From: Taenia hydatigena
Lineage: Eukaryota > Platyhelminthes > Cestoda > Cyclophyllidea > Taeniidae
Assembly (NCBI GenBank): GCA_036345935.2
Contig: JADWOT020000008.1
Coordinates: forward strand, 8,140,156 to 8,204,155
DNA length: 64,000 nucleotides
Direction: 5' to 3'
In this document: positions 1-28,900 of the stretch, piece after piece
How the letters are laid out: each line of letters starts with the position of its first letter
Numbering within the stretch: the first letter of the stretch is position 1
Made by a program: the position numbers and the translations under genes
Notes under the pieces: model-generated
Seen by the model: only the letters and a program-made list of their open reading frames with translations
Told to the model about the DNA's origin: nothing
Databases searched by the model: none

Positions 1-140
1 ACTCAACACTCAGTACGTTTTTGTCACCCCGTGTTACACAATTGTTAAACAAAAAAGTTGCTCTTAGTCAGTGATAAATGCTTGAATGGTTCGAGGAATA
101 GGACTATGGAACAGTCTAAGGGGAGGAAGTAACCACTCAC

Positions 141-14792
<14,652 letters not shown>

Positions 14793-15289
14793 CTAAAATA
14801 TGTTAGAATAGTCTTTGATCATACCATTTTGATTGTTTCAAATTACAGGATATAGCAATATGTATTAATGTATGTATACAGAAATAACAAATTATGCGCT
14901 CTAAGGTTGCTATAGAGACTTGTTGACAAATAAGTTGTAAAACAAACCGCGATCTCGTTCATTGAAAAATAACTCTGGTGTTGAAAAATGAAAAGATAAC
15001 TAGAGCAGCAAGTTAGAAATTGCAAAAATGGGTGATATTTACATCTTTTTTGCATCTAATTGGGCAATTGGTAAGAATGGGGAAGCCGTCGTCAAATGCG
15101 AATATTTATACAAGTTTCCGATGCTAGAAAGTGGAACGTGTGACTCAAGAAAATCTAGGCTAAAGCTGGCTGGCTGAGCTACGACCTATTAGTATACATG
15201 TATGCATCCACGCTACTTGGTTCATTTCGAGGTTAATAACAGGGGGGATTGACGCTCGGTAGTTTCGATATTCTGTAATAGGCTGTAGT

Positions 15290-15463
15290 TGTAGTACTTT
15301 GTTTGTTGGAACTACCGGTTTTGGTCAAGGTCACGGAGGTGGCCGTATTGCCCTAGCTGCGTGGGCTGGCGTCCGGGCCATGCCAGCAGCCTATTTCCCT
15401 CTGTCCGTTGAACATATATATATGTATATGTATATTCGAGGGAGCCTCGGGACGCTACAATAG
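15290..15463. repeat. Dispersed repeat, copy A
   Basis: About 170 bp that aligns by eye to 19180-19341. Shared blocks in the same order are ctttgtttg, ggttt.gg, ggt.a...ggtgg, attgcccta.ctg, ggctg...cgggc, gc.agca, atttc.ctct and acgctac..ta. The copy contains a short (ta/tg) stretch not present in copy B. The family is not recognised and no terminal repeats or coding sequence are visible. Confidence 0.55.
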
Positions 15464-18400
15464 TGTTACTAAATGCAAAAGCTGGAGTTTATTACATTTT
15501 CACTTACGCATTAGACACACGCGTATAAGGGATCCTTGATACGCTTTTTCATGCTAAGGCGCTTCAGTTGAAGCTAATGATTGAGGCCTGTCACGGATCT
15601 CTCCTTAAAGCGCCATGATTTCCGGTATCAATGGGTCATTTCTTGTACAAAACAGAAATTGTTTTTAAGCATTTTTAATTTGACTTGGTCAGTTTTAGTT
15701 CTGAATACGCACTAAGGTGTCGCGACTCAGTGAGTGAGGAAACGTTCATTTAAACAGTTTTGGAAAATAGAATCAATGTGTTGACCTAATGCCTTTGTTT
15801 ACCTTAATTTCTTTGTACGGTAGCAAAACACTAACCAAGCATACTGTTTTGCATAGGTTTTAGCCATTTTTCACACCATCCTTTTAGGCATGGAATTTCA
15901 AATGTCTTATTTTACTAACCTAAAGAGCAAAATTCCCAAAGTCGGTAGCACTAGGTGGAATGTACAGATGCAAAAAAACAATGTTTGTTATTTTAAGAAA
16001 AAAAAAGTTTTTGTAACATCGATACAAACAACACATATTACACGTGTTTATGAATAGTTCAGGAGGAATTAAGCACACCAAGTCATTTTTCATGTTGCTG
16101 ATTTTAGCATACCATCCAATTTCTGGACATGTGTTTTAAGCCCATTTGGGTATCCAGTAGTGTGTCAATCAACCTCATCTCGAACCCTTGTTCTAGTTCC
16201 TTCAATAGGCGACCGGACAGATGGGTGAGCTATAAGGTCATTCACCAATGCGATTCTCTACCTCATTTCACCACCATTGATATTCTCTTCAAAGCAGGCT
16301 TAAAACGTCTGACTGGAAGAGACTGGTAATTTCATTAATGCTTTTGGGGAAGACTCACAAGTAAAAAGACCCCTTGAAAAGTATTTTCGGAATGCCACAT
16401 GGACATCTACAAAGGTTAATCACGGTTTTTATCTTTATTTAATGTGCTAGGGTTATCACAGGTGTTTTGATTATAGTGTCAATTATGGAAATACTTTTTT
16501 AGTTTGCAGACGCATGGGCGTAATCGCGGTTACCGAAGTAGTGCACAACCAATTAGGTAAACTTCATAACGCACTCTGAGTCCCAACATGCACAGTGGAC
16601 TGACACACTTGTCTAAAATAATCTATTAATGCTTGTTGAGACGATTGTATAAAGTAGGTTTAGAGACTACCGTCACTACTACTTGGGCTGTGAACTGTGT
16701 CTTACAAGACAAAAGGGCGAGGCTAGTTCGTCACATCGATAAGGAATAGAGTAAGCTCAGGCGACGACCTAACAGTGGTGAGGTGACCATATCCAAGTTT
16801 GTAATATAAATCGGGCACCGTTGAATCGATGATCACTGACCTGGCCACTTTGTGCCGAGGTCGACGTGTGTTTAAGTTCGTGCGGTCACTGGTTTGGCGG
16901 CAAGGCGCAGATAAAGACGTAGTAGAAGGATTTAGCGAAACCGTGAAGATTTGTGATTTTAAGGTGGGATCTTACCGATTATTCGACAGGAAAGGTACTG
17001 AGAAATGTTTTAGAACATGAAAAATTATAGGCTACGGAAGAGGGCATTCTGCCACGCGTTACTGTCAAAACCTCATCACGGCTGCATGGTAGATCTACTT
17101 CGACCTTTTTGGTGCATTCAGATAAGCCTTTCTGCATATCCCACCAGTGCATAGTCGCATTCACTGATTAAACAGAAAATCATTTGGTTTACAATGAGGA
17201 ATGTGAACATAGACTGGGTATGGGTATGAAATGGATGTAAAAAAGTAGACTGTAGAGAATGGTGGATGCACTGACAACTTATTCGTACACAGTGCCTCGT
17301 TTTTGACAAAAATAGTGAAACATTATCAAATACAAAGCTGATTTACACTATTTCACAGCAAATAGCACTTTCCGAGGCCACCGATTCGCCTCAATTGTTG
17401 CTGCAGTCAAGTCAGACAGGTTCGACAGGGTAAATGACAACCTTCTGCAATACAATTCCTACTAAACTGATTACCCAACATCCAAAGCCCTGACTTTCAC
17501 CCACCTCAAGCGCATTTTGAAGTGGATAAAAAAGTAAGTTAAATTCCACAACCTCAAAAACGTGATCCTTCAAATCATTAAAATAGGATCCACTGGGGGA
17601 ACGAAACTGAATGTCACTTAAAACATTAAATTATTAGTTTGAATGATTCTACGAGAATGGTTTCTTCTGACGAATGGTTTTCAAGAAGACCGTGGATACC
17701 TTGTAACTTTGCGTACTTCGTTCCTAAAAGCCGCATTTGGTTTTATTCATAAGTTTTATCAACTCTAAGCCACATGCGACTCCTACAGAAGGTAGTCGGT
17801 TAGCTGTGTCACAATGTTTGTGACCTACGTGTTCCAGTATTCCCACTCGCAGTTGGGGATGCTTTAGGCTATGAAATTTTGGTTTGCGTTGTCACTGCGA
17901 AAAACTATGAGGGTCTTGATGCATTCTGTCCACTTAGATGGCCACATTGACACCACGATCAGTGGTCCTTGAGGGTTAGCCAGAGTAGTCTGAGTAGTTT
18001 GTGTATCGTTGTGCATTTGTGACATTCAGTCATCACCTATTTACTCCCTCCACACACTTCCTCTGAATACTGAAAGCCAATGGATGGCGAGTAGGCAGGG
18101 TTGAGGTAAAAGTGGCAAGAAAAGACTACTGTTCGCAAGTTTTTCCGTCACTTTAGTAAATAATGCGGTCTCAGACCCCAAACACGCTAATTTATGGTCT
18201 TTGCCAGAAAATTGCTTTCACAAACACCATATTCGCTTTTAACAGGCACGTGTCAGTCTTATCTCAGTCCTTCTTTTGGCTTGTTTGTGGTGGGAGTTAG
18301 GATACTGGTAATAAAACGTCCTTTCCTCGATCTGACACTCATTATCAGAGAATTGTGCATCCAAAAGCTCATGTGTATGCCTCAAGGGCAGGCGATCTTC

Positions 18401-19179
18401 GTCCTTTCATGTAAGCTAACACATTTAAACTCATTTGAGAATTACGGTAAAATGAAAGGTGAGCAACAATTAGCATTCGTAAAGGGATGAGGCAATAGGT
18501 CCACCCAATCTCGACTGGCACTTTGTGGTGCCTCTAGATAGTTCATTTGATGCGAAAATCGTCCACAAATTGGCAAATGAAGGCTAAGCTTGACAACCTT
18601 GAACTATGATCACAAACCATTTTTTGTCACAAGCAAAACTGACATGTCACGTCCACATTCTACGGCGCCCAGGTGTGTACTATGTCCATCAATTTGACTG
18701 GAATGTTTAAAAAAGAGTGACTTTTTTTCGCATAAAGTACAAACATTTGCCGAACCCAGGGACGAGTGTGTCATTCACCGCTGGGCTCTGCGTTAATACT
18801 GCCCTTGCCTTTGCATTGAAGGTAATTGAACTAATCAGATTAACAACCCTGCATAGAAAAATAAAAGTGTTCGTCTGCTCCGTTACAACAACAAGAAAAC
18901 CGACTTTGTGACCTCTCTTTTGTAGTGAATGCGGTGGCGGGCAACGAAATGTCCGACTCAGAAATTAACGGCCGTAAGTAAACAAATTTGACACTGGAGT
19001 CATATTTTTCAATTAGTAAAGTGATGAAGCGTTTTCACTCAAAGACGTGCTTCAGAAGGGACAAATGTAAGACTTAGGCTTGCTATCCATGTTGGAACTA
19101 ATTGCCGAAAGGGCGAGAGATAAGAAGTGAGATCAAACAAGCGATTGATAAATGCATCATTTAATGGTTGAAGTATTGC

Positions 19180-19341
19180 AATGCTTTGTTTGTTTGCCGG
19201 TTTCGGATGCGGTCAGTTGGGTGGTTACATTGCCCTAACTGGATAAGCTGACCTCTGGGCTGTGCTAGCAAGCCAATTTCTTTCTCTATACCGAGTATTG
19301 CGCCTTCTTTTGCCTTCAAGGAGGTATCATGACGCTACGGT
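19180..19341. repeat. Dispersed repeat, copy B
   Basis: Partner of the repeat at 15290-15463, in the same orientation, diverged by roughly a quarter to a third by eye. Two copies 3.9 kb apart, with no similarity in the sequence around them, suggest an old interspersed element. Confidence 0.5.
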
Positions 19342-20925
19342 ATTTCCTCTAAAATTCACTACATTTTGTCATAAGCATGTTAAGGGATGCAAAATGTTTC
19401 CCCGTCTTAGTGGCTAACAAATGGGGAATGTCTTCTGAAAGCTACTACTTACAACAATTCCACTTCGTGCCTAAATTTATTCCCCAGCTGAGGTAAAACT
19501 GCTTATCAAACACATTTAGCTTCATGAAATTGTTGTAGCTAAATAAAGGGAAGCTAAATTGTAAAATTCGTTGTTTGCATTTTTAATGTAAAGAAGGCTC
19601 GGATAAATGGAAATAGCTTCAAACGATCACGGCCCCATTGAGGGTGGGGGAGGGTCGCAAGCATTCATGTGGCATGAAGTTGAGCGCATTAAGGATCAAA
19701 ATAAGAGAAAGTGACCTATTGGACCGAGTAGTCAATCAGTTGACGCAAAATGCATTCCTACGATCCAGCGCGGATCAGAGCACCCTCCTCATAGTAAACA
19801 ACTCCCACTCCACGTCCATCCAGACCTCTTCGCTTGCAAATATTGTCGCAATCTAGAAAAAAAAAAACAAACCACTTTAGCGTTGGCTTTTTTGACCAGC
19901 GGTCAGATCTCATCTTTTGGGGCTTTTTTGAAAAGGCGAAGATCCTTGGTAAAGTGCTGAGTAGAATTTTAAAAATCAAAAATTTTATTAATTGGCTTCC
20001 TTAACTTAGCCATTGAATGGACGTTTCTACGTAGAGGTGTAAGCCTGGCGTGATGCAATGCAATGGGTGGCCAAGGCTTTGATCCACGGTAAATCCCAGG
20101 CCCTCATGGTCTCATGGCTTGAGAATTCAATTAAAGTGGTAGAAATTCACCGACAGTGACTTCATCGTGTATAAATAATGGCCAATTAAGGAACCGAAAG
20201 GAGTAGGAGGAGGCCGGAGTGAACTTGTCGTTCTTTCTGAGCCAATGATTCAGGTGACAGTCATCCGGCGTGTGTGGGGCAGATGTGTCAATAACTCCTA
20301 ATTATTTGTTGCTTAGACGCAAACGAAAATTTTGTCTGTATTGTTACTTATCCTACGCTGAGACTACAGATGAAGAAAATTGATCCCAAATAAGTTTAAA
20401 GCAATCAAATGACGCCCGCCTACTATTTTTCATAACCAAATAGTGTTTCTAGGTTGACTTAGAAGTTCCGATCAAATTTTTACTGGTATAATCGAATCTC
20501 CCACGATTTTCAAAGGCAGATTTGTCTCATTGGTGAACACTTGTGATAGCAGAACACGACAAAGAACTTGCAGGAAAGTGGAGCACTACTTCTTGTTGAG
20601 ACCAAGGTCTAGAGAAAATGTGTGCCTTGATTTCAAGACATTGACAGCAATGGAAGTTTTGTTTTGCACGAATGGTCTTGAAACACTGAATACGCCATTT
20701 GTTTTCACCCAGTACAGATCCACTGATAGTAATGTAGGAATCACAACACCTGCGTGTCGCTCATGCAAACACACGCAGTTGATTCCGGTTCCAGCCGGCC
20801 ACACCATCCAATCAAAATCGGGCTGTGGTGCTGGGGCTATATCTTTTAAACAAATGCGACCGCTCACCAGGAAGTGTTCACTTCAGACTTCCGAGAGTAC
20901 GGTTCCGGGAGCAGGACACACGAAA

Positions 20926-23900
20926 ATGCGATTAAGCCTGGTGATCGCACTAGCAATCCTCCTACTTAATGTAGCAACACCAATAAGGGCTTTCGACAGT
21001 CGACTGTCGATAGGCTCTGCCCTGGACACTTCTGAGTTTACTATGCGATTGCCAATTCCTGCTTCCGTAAGCAAGCAGGTGCACATGTTCCAATTCCCAT
21101 TTCAAATCTACGGGAAGCAAGTTGATCAAATAAAGGTGAGTGACGATTCTACCAATTGCAACAGTACAATGCTTTTGTAGATTTACTCTAACGGGTTTAT
21201 CGCGCTTGGAAATCACAGCCTTGAGGTTCCTCAAAATTATCCAAGTCAGACAGCTTACACTAAGCATCGTCTCAATGAGTTAGAGGGCGATTTCATTGGA
21301 GTCTTTACCACGGTCAATCAGTGCAGTCAAAATGGCCGCATCATCATTCGGTAGGCTTTACCACCATCGGCTTGACTTTTTGCACAGCCTAGATTGCATT
21401 AGCATTATATTAGTCAGAAAAGTGATGTTAAGTGATCACTTGTAATTCGCATACCTTAGAATGTTTCTTTTGTCATCATATCTGCACACAATTGCAATAC
21501 TTCTATACCATCTACTCCATAAATCTCCTCTGGTTCACTTATTTTGACTGAGGAAATTTGTCCAAACATGACAGCACTTAACCTCTAGAACTGAAATTGC
21601 AATAGAGCATTTCATCTTTTGAAAGAGGCAGTAGTTAGGACTTTCAATGAATGATTATGTTTTATAGTATTTGTATTTTGTCATTGTCACAATGGTGGGA
21701 AATAACCTGCAGCCATGAGTTGTTCTAGCCCTACTTTATGTTGAATTACCCGTCGCTATGCACTTGATCGAACTTTTCGGCAAAATTCTGGGTAAAATGG
21801 AGGGGACATTGGTTTGTGATTGTCTATCTGACAAGTCTCAAATTATTCTGGAAGGCAGCTCCTAAATTATGTGCTGGGACTTGGTGAGCAGTGTAGCTGC
21901 CTCGGAGAGGAGTGTGTGAGAGAGATGTGCCTTAGTTTGACGCTGATTTGCAAACCTGAACGATGCAGCCAAGCATGCACGCAAACATGTAGACGGAAAA
22001 TTTATAGGCTTCATGTCACTGGGGTTCTGGCAAGTGTTTACGCAGATTCCTTTGAACGACATGCACTTTGAATTTGTGCCACACAGAGACGGTAGAGGGT
22101 ATGTCACTGAATGCGGAACTTTCACAGGAAATCTGAGTTTTTTATTAGCCAACGACTAAAACACTTGAATGAAAAATGCTGTTGCAATAGCCTTGTGGTC
22201 ACCGAGGCACAAGTTAATCGCTTCTGTGGGGGCCTCATCCAACAGTTAAATTCTCTCAAGGCCAAAAACAAATAAATTGAGCCGGATTCATGCTCTTGGA
22301 TGCCGCTTCAGATGTCGCCTGGGTGTACTGATGACCAAAGGCCTTATCCGTTCCTAGGTATGAGGACATTAAGAAGAATTGACTTTAGCCACCATTGGGT
22401 GGTGCTCGTCTTACAACCAACACCCAAGTGACTCCCATACACTTGGCTATTTCACCTTCATTCCAAAGAAGTGGAATTTTAGATACCATCATTGCAGACA
22501 TTCAAAACTTCATTGCAAAATAGTGAATATTGTGGGCTCTCTTTTCTACTATTTCATGGGAATGCATCCGGGCTTAAGGTAAATAAGTTCTAATATCTAG
22601 ATTAGTTTTCAAGTGACTCCACAAAGCAGGTAATGCTTTGTAAGGTTGGCGACACCCAAACGCAGCCTGTCTGGAGGGAACTTCGGTGGATTGTTAGTCG
22701 AACTTTTGACGTCTTCCTCCTCACTTTCACTTTAAAAACTCGCCTTCTCACGCTAATCTTGCGATGGGTCAAAATCCCTGTCAGAAATAGCTCCTCTGTA
22801 GATTTTTTAGCATTTCACAACTTTACAAAAGTTGGACCAAGCAAAACTATTCAAATTGGAAAGTTAGTTATTTTGTCACACTCTTATGTACAAAGTTATT
22901 AAAGAACAGTATTTACTGTGTTGACGGGTGTGGCATTTGGGTGAGAGCATTTATGAAATGCCATTTTTGGTCAAATTTAGCATTCAGACAGCGAGTGAGT
23001 TTTCACAAAAGTCCCTATCAACATTCTTCCTCTAATTAACTGTAAATTATTTTACTCGGGTGTTCCACCATGCTGTGTGATGACATTGGATACCTCTCAG
23101 GTAGTTCACTTCGTTTAGGAAAAGCATATACAACTTGACTCCGTGCAATACGCTATTGCACACTGCTGTTGATAAATTCCAGCCATTTATTCTAAGTTGG
23201 CAGGTGCCATACAGCTCGCATTCAGCCTTTTAGTTACTGTCTAAACCGGTAAATGGAAGTCGGCGAATCAACGCCAGCCTAAGCTGTCTGTATAAGAAAG
23301 ACCTCAAAGCTGGGAATTTTTCAGTTACTATCCAGAATATCATTCTGATTGAAGTTTCTTCAATTACGCAAAACTACGACTAAGCGCCTCCCTCCATAGT
23401 GGGCGTTCCTCCAGGCTGACACTGCATGTCAGTGGTGTCAAATGTTACTCACCCCACTGACTTGTGACAAGAAGGGGGTTAACGCAACCAAGACTAAACC
23501 GAATCAGGGGGCGTGTTTGCTTATGTTGAGAGGATACGCACACAAACCCTGACCTCTCTCAGGCTCTCACGATGCCTCACCCCGCTGCCCCCTCCTTTTC
23601 TATGCCTTGGCCGCAGTGTACGTCGGTGACTAGCTAATGGCCTGCCTAACGGTCATGTAAACAAATCCTACTGATCGTTATTGTGAGGTCTGACCTGTCC
23701 TGCCATATGACCTAGGCGTGACGTTGGCTTCTAGCCAAGGTGACCACAATGGCATGTACAAGCGCACAACTCGATTTGCACCACCTCAACAACTAGCGTT
23801 TGCACTAATGCAAACACTAGATTAACGTCCTTGTAAATACGGCTATTGCAGAGCTTTTTAGCACAAAATCTTTCACTCTCTTCTCAACAAATAACCACGG

Positions 23901-25949
23901 AGAGGATTAAACTAGAAGAGTACAACGATGCATAAACCAAATCTTACAATAATCTTGACAATAAGACTTTGGTAGCCGATAATAATTTGAGGGAGAGGGA
24001 TTCAGCAAAAGTGGAAACTGAGACCACGGAATGTTTTGTGTTAAAACGCAGAGACCTTGATGTGAATGAGGTGGAGTCGAACACCTGCGTGTGGGACCAC
24101 GTCTCGCGTATCGGCAATATCATCGACACCGCTGCACCAGACTCCAAGAAGGGCTTTGTCGCAGACTACATCCTTTCCATCACTTGGGAAGACATGGGCT
24201 GCTTTCCTCGCTCGACTCCTCTGGTGGGTTCCTCTTCACTTCCATCTGTCCATCCCGACTCCATCCATCCGTCCATCCATCCGCACATCTGTCCATATCC
24301 CCACCTTCTCCTGACGCACAAAGAGGTCTCAAAAACCCTTGTAAAAATAAACCGAAATGTCATTTTACTTCAGTTCATTTATGCCATCATCGCTGAAGTA
24401 AGAGCAGCTTTAACTCATTTCAATGTACTTATTACTATAGAGAACTGGTCGCGGTCTTATCAGCAACACTTTTGGTACCTTAAGGTGAACAAGTTTACGT
24501 TGGCCCTGTTGAGAATGGAGGATAAGTCGTACGCGGTCTTCCAGTACGAGGACATCCAGTGGACAGCCGATCACTCCACCTCAAGTCTGCCTCCCGAGGG
24601 CGGAATCTTCGTTCACGGTGTCGCCACGCCACAGCTCCCTCGAAACAACATGCACATCGAGCCCAACGTCTGGAATGAGTACGTTAGCCACGCACTTCTT
24701 TGAACTTTAGATGCAACTTGTTCGTCCTCGTTCAAGAGGCTGGGTAGTACATTTAAATATATTTATAGGACTGTGCAGGTCCCTTTCACCGAGGAGCTCA
24801 ATTTTGAGGAAATGATACTTGGAAATTTTGGACTGAAGAAATATTAAGTGCTACTAGTTCCTTCACTAGTAAGCGGATAATCCCTTGAGTAGTCAAGACT
24901 GCTAATTATTTCTTCCCCACTCCCTTCGCCGGCGAATGCCATTGAATTGTGGCTAGATCGTGAAATTACCTATTTCTTTTTTGTTGTTGGAGCGTCTCTA
25001 TTCATGTAAACTTCTCCGATTTGTTTCATTGCAGCAAGCCGATGCTTTGCGCAGTGAACGTTTATTGCATTGGACTTTTTCCTTTTTTTGTTTACTAACA
25101 AAACTTTCATAGGGTAAAGAAAGTTGGAAATAATCGGTAGTTGAGTCGGCATCACTCCTTGAGAAAAATGAATTATCCCTGCATGTTTTTTCACCATTCC
25201 AACGGCCATCCAAACTAATAATACTTATTTCATTTGTTGATTGTTTTGAAGAGATGGCGCCATTTTATAAAAAGAATGGTTTACTCTGTCAACTTGATCT
25301 GGCAACACCAAGAACAGCGATCTGTGCCGAAATCCTGTCCAAGTAAATATTTTTTTGACCGATACCTGGGGTGATCGGTGGTTGATGGTTGCTTCACTAA
25401 TGACTTGAATTGTGTGTGGTTCTCACGCCTAAGTTGGATGCCATTCTTTGATGATTAGGAGGTGAGCAAGTTGAAGTTGTAGTAGCAGTTGAAAAATCAA
25501 GATTATTGCGCGATTTTTCACCCAATTATTTGATTAATTCAGGAAATTTGTGACCTTTTGTGATTTTGGTTTACCTCAAACTAACTTTGAGTTGCCTAAG
25601 AAGGCGGTGCATCGGTTTCAAGATGATGGCAAAAAATGCTGAATCAATCGCAAGAAACCATTTTAAGTGACCCTTTTGAGGCCTGATCAAACCCTACTGT
25701 AGAGATTCAACTCAGAACTCACAAAGTTAGCAAGATTCAGAACGTATGGCTTTGTAGGGATAGCTGCAAGAGCTAATACCTAAGAACATGAGATCATAAA
25801 CAAAATAAATGCATCTCACGCAACTGAAACCATTTTGGGATTCCATTCTAGTATGAGCTGGCATTTTAAGAGTGACAAGCATACTTTACTTGCTGCATTT
25901 ACTCAGTAGAAATGTGTACGATTGTCCTCTGTCTTGCCCCATCAACAGG
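20926..25949 (+). CDS. Nidogen-like gene: signal peptide and NIDO domain exons
   Basis: Exon 20926-21135 encodes MRLSLVIALAILLLNVATP, a signal peptide, and the start of NIDO. Exon 21181-21350, after an intron of only 45 nt, gives IYSNGFIALGN and GDFIGVFTTVN. Exon 23992-24223 gives YILSITWEDMGCF and exon 24485-24678 gives FTLALLRMEDKSYAVFQYED and IQWTADHS. NIDO ends in the next exon with SNIAVPGEWLFPL, which matches the VGVPGxW signature. The acceptor of exon 23992 has a weak pyrimidine tract, so that edge is the least certain. How the NVWNE end joins SNIAVPG is ambiguous (see findings). Confidence 0.85.
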
Positions 25950-28900
25950 GAGTCGAATATCGCGGTTCCCGGCGAATGGCTTTTCCCGCTGTACGAGGGT
26001 CCAATTGACGTGGATGTTGCGGCACAGTCGAAAATCCGCATGGCCACGGAAAGTTTTTTGGAGACAAGTGCGAAAAATTGTCTGAATATGACTGGGTCTA
26101 GTGCAAAAACATCCCCCGTCAGTGAGTCTCCCACGACTACTTTCCCACACAGTTTTACGGCCACCAAGACCGATGCACCCTATACAACCGACTACCAAAC
26201 CAAATCCACCTTGGATGACAAGTACAGTAAGTAGTACCAAATAAGCATCAATTGTGGGGTACATATTGTTAAATGGATAAGCCACTCAAGCTAATTGTCA
26301 GGCCGTTCCTGGCACTGCACTGGTGCAATATTAATGGGGAATTTCGAAATTTTTATGCGTCACTTTGCATGGATAAAAATCGAAAACTGACAATTTGCAA
26401 TGGCCGTTGAGGGCATCTTTTGAGGTGGCTCCACTATGGACTGAAGCAACTTCATTTGCTGCCCTCTTCCAGATGAGGTTAGGCAAACAACGGATCTCGA
26501 GCAACAGTTCGAACGCTGCGACAGCAGTAGCTGTGCAAACTCGATGGCGGATTGCTTTTATTTTGATGGTCAGAGGTGCTGTGTGTGTCCACCAAGCTAC
26601 TATGGAGGCGGAGAAGAGGGCTGCTGGCCAGCTGGTGAGTTGCTTTTTGGCAAAACAATTTCCACGTTCATTGAACCGTCCCATATCAATGTATCTGTAT
26701 TTACTATTTGATTCGCCACTTTTTTCCACAAGCAGAACATCATTTTGACTGCCACCTCAGATGTTCTTGAAAGTGGCGAAACAGTCTGCGATTTTAACTA
26801 GATATACTTCAAATTAATCGAATCCAAATCCACCATGCTAGTGAATATTAAATCTATGGAGGTTGAAGCTGTCTTCTGAGGGTCAAAGTGATAATATTAA
26901 GAATAGCTAGTGAATTTTCAAGGGAGTTCCCTTTTACCGTTCACAGAGTAGGCACGTATGCTGTAGTATCGCGAGTCCATTCAATCACCATACATAAATT
27001 TGAATTCCTAGCTCCTGAGAAGCCTCGACGCATCTACCTGGATGGGAAGCTACTCATGAATTTGCGAACAGTGGGCGGGAATTCGATCTCCGCCCCGATT
27101 TTCCTTGACACTGAGGTGCGCCGAGGTGAAACTATTCGCTCCCAGAGTGGTATTCACGACGCACCCCAAAACTTCCCATCCATCTACGTTATTACGCCCA
27201 TTTTCAACATCCTCAACTCCTTTCTCGCACTTCCTCGCAGTCAGGACAGTGACAGGATGGCCTCTCGACTGTTTAACATCTTCTCACTGACCGCGGGCTT
27301 CACTGTACCCTTCAATTTCACCTTTACCCTCGACGCCTCAAACTACGGCAGTCTTGTTATCCGTGGAAATCTTCGGCGATCGAGCTCCACTGAAGACATA
27401 TTCAGAGGAACACTGAATATGGAGGTTACTCCTGTGGGTCAATTCAAACCCCTGAGTAGCCGATTAATAGGTTCGAATGGGCTCTTACAGACAGAAAATA
27501 GGCTGAATCGAAGCATCGTATATGAGAAGTTGGGTACAGGAAAAGTGAGGTTTGGACCTCAGACGTACAATTTAAGGTCGGAGGAGGGTCAGACGATATC
27601 TGTGCGACTGTGTGGCAGCGGAGAGGCAGCACTGGAGGAGGGTTCTTGTTTGCTTTTGGAGAACAGTCTAATGGCCAAAGGGCAGAAGTTTGCTGTAAAC
27701 ATGGATGCCCAGGGCTATTGCAGGGAGGACTGCCGACCTAATTACGGCTGTTCACTCTATTGCATGGACATGCCCGCCTTTTCTGGTGTAGTTTCAGGTA
27801 AACTCCTTAAATTTACTTGTGAGCGAATAAACCTCATTTAACGGTGCAATAGCAATAGACGCTCAGTGATGGGATAAAAGCACAAGTACAAATTTCATGT
27901 GAGCAGCAATTAAAAGTTTGCGTTGTGCTGTTTTGGTCATTCTGCATAATGGAATTCTTTCTTTCGCATTGGGGACATCGTGCTACCTTTTGACACGGTT
28001 CAAATGTTTGTCAAATAAGCCACCATCAGACTACTGGTTGCAACGCTATTTGATGCTGTGGAGCATACTCTTGCCTCACAAAGCCGCAGGAGACATCCAA
28101 ATGCTGATAAAGTTAAATCGCCTGAAATCCAATCATTTAGCATATTAATACTTAATCACGAAATTGTGAAGAACAAAACTAAAGTGTATCATTTTGATTT
28201 GGTGGATTATTTTGTAGGTCAGAGCGAAGATGTGTGCAATCTACCGACGGAAGCGGGTCCCTGCACTGCAAACATTCTACGCTACACCTACAACCACTCC
28301 ACTGGTCGCTGTGAAGCCTTTTACTACGGTGGGTGTGAAGGGAATGAGAACAATTTCGAGAGGTTGGATGACTGTCAGCGGCTTTGTGAATCTTCGTACC
28401 AGCAAGGTAAGTCCAACTCTATCATCACTGTGGGACACACAAATCCTCATTGTGTATACAAGCTTGTTTTCTTATTATTTTTGCAAATATTGTCGTACTT
28501 TTGCAGATTGCGCCCTTGCTAATTTCTGGGTGTCGAATTGGATTGAATGTCGAGTCACATCAACAAGTTTGATTAGCACGAGATCGAGTTAATTAGCGCC
28601 ATACCTTTATAAAATTTCCCTTTTTTGCCTCTTGAAGATCCTTGTGCGAATGTGCGTTGTGGTCTCAACGCCTATTGTGCGAACGGGTATTGCTACTGCA
28701 ACGCGGGTTACGAGGGTGATGCCAACACCGAATGCCGACCTGCTTCCTCGGGTGCGCTTTTGGTTATTTGACGAAGGTCATCCTTACGAGCCCCTAAATT
28801 CGTTACAGTCAAAGCGTTACACACTACTTTCTGTTGTTTCTGCACAAAAATTCGGTACTTAATGCACGCTATTCGATAACAACTGACCAAGTTGATGTGA

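Larger units (their letters stand above)
14793..20925. other. Intergenic region between the dynein and nidogen genes (divergent)
   Basis: The two flanking genes point away from each other, so both promoters, and any untranslated or trans-splice acceptor exons, should lie here. Apart from the two dispersed-repeat copies at 15.3 and 19.2 kb I see no coding sequence. No TATA-type core promoter stands out enough to call. Confidence 0.6.

Noticed and set aside
14843..15055. Minus-strand ORF upstream of the first dynein exon, considered as the start exon
   Set aside because: AT-rich and hydrophobic text, no donor joining in phase 0 to exon 14612-14792.
20530..20925. Open frame extending 130 codons upstream of the nidogen signal peptide
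   Set aside because: A signal peptide begins at 20926 and the upstream text looks random, so the inner ATG was kept. A longer precursor is not ruled out.
24166..24363. Minus-strand ORF rich in Trp, Met, Asp and Gly
   Set aside because: Produced by the CCAT tetranucleotide repeat.
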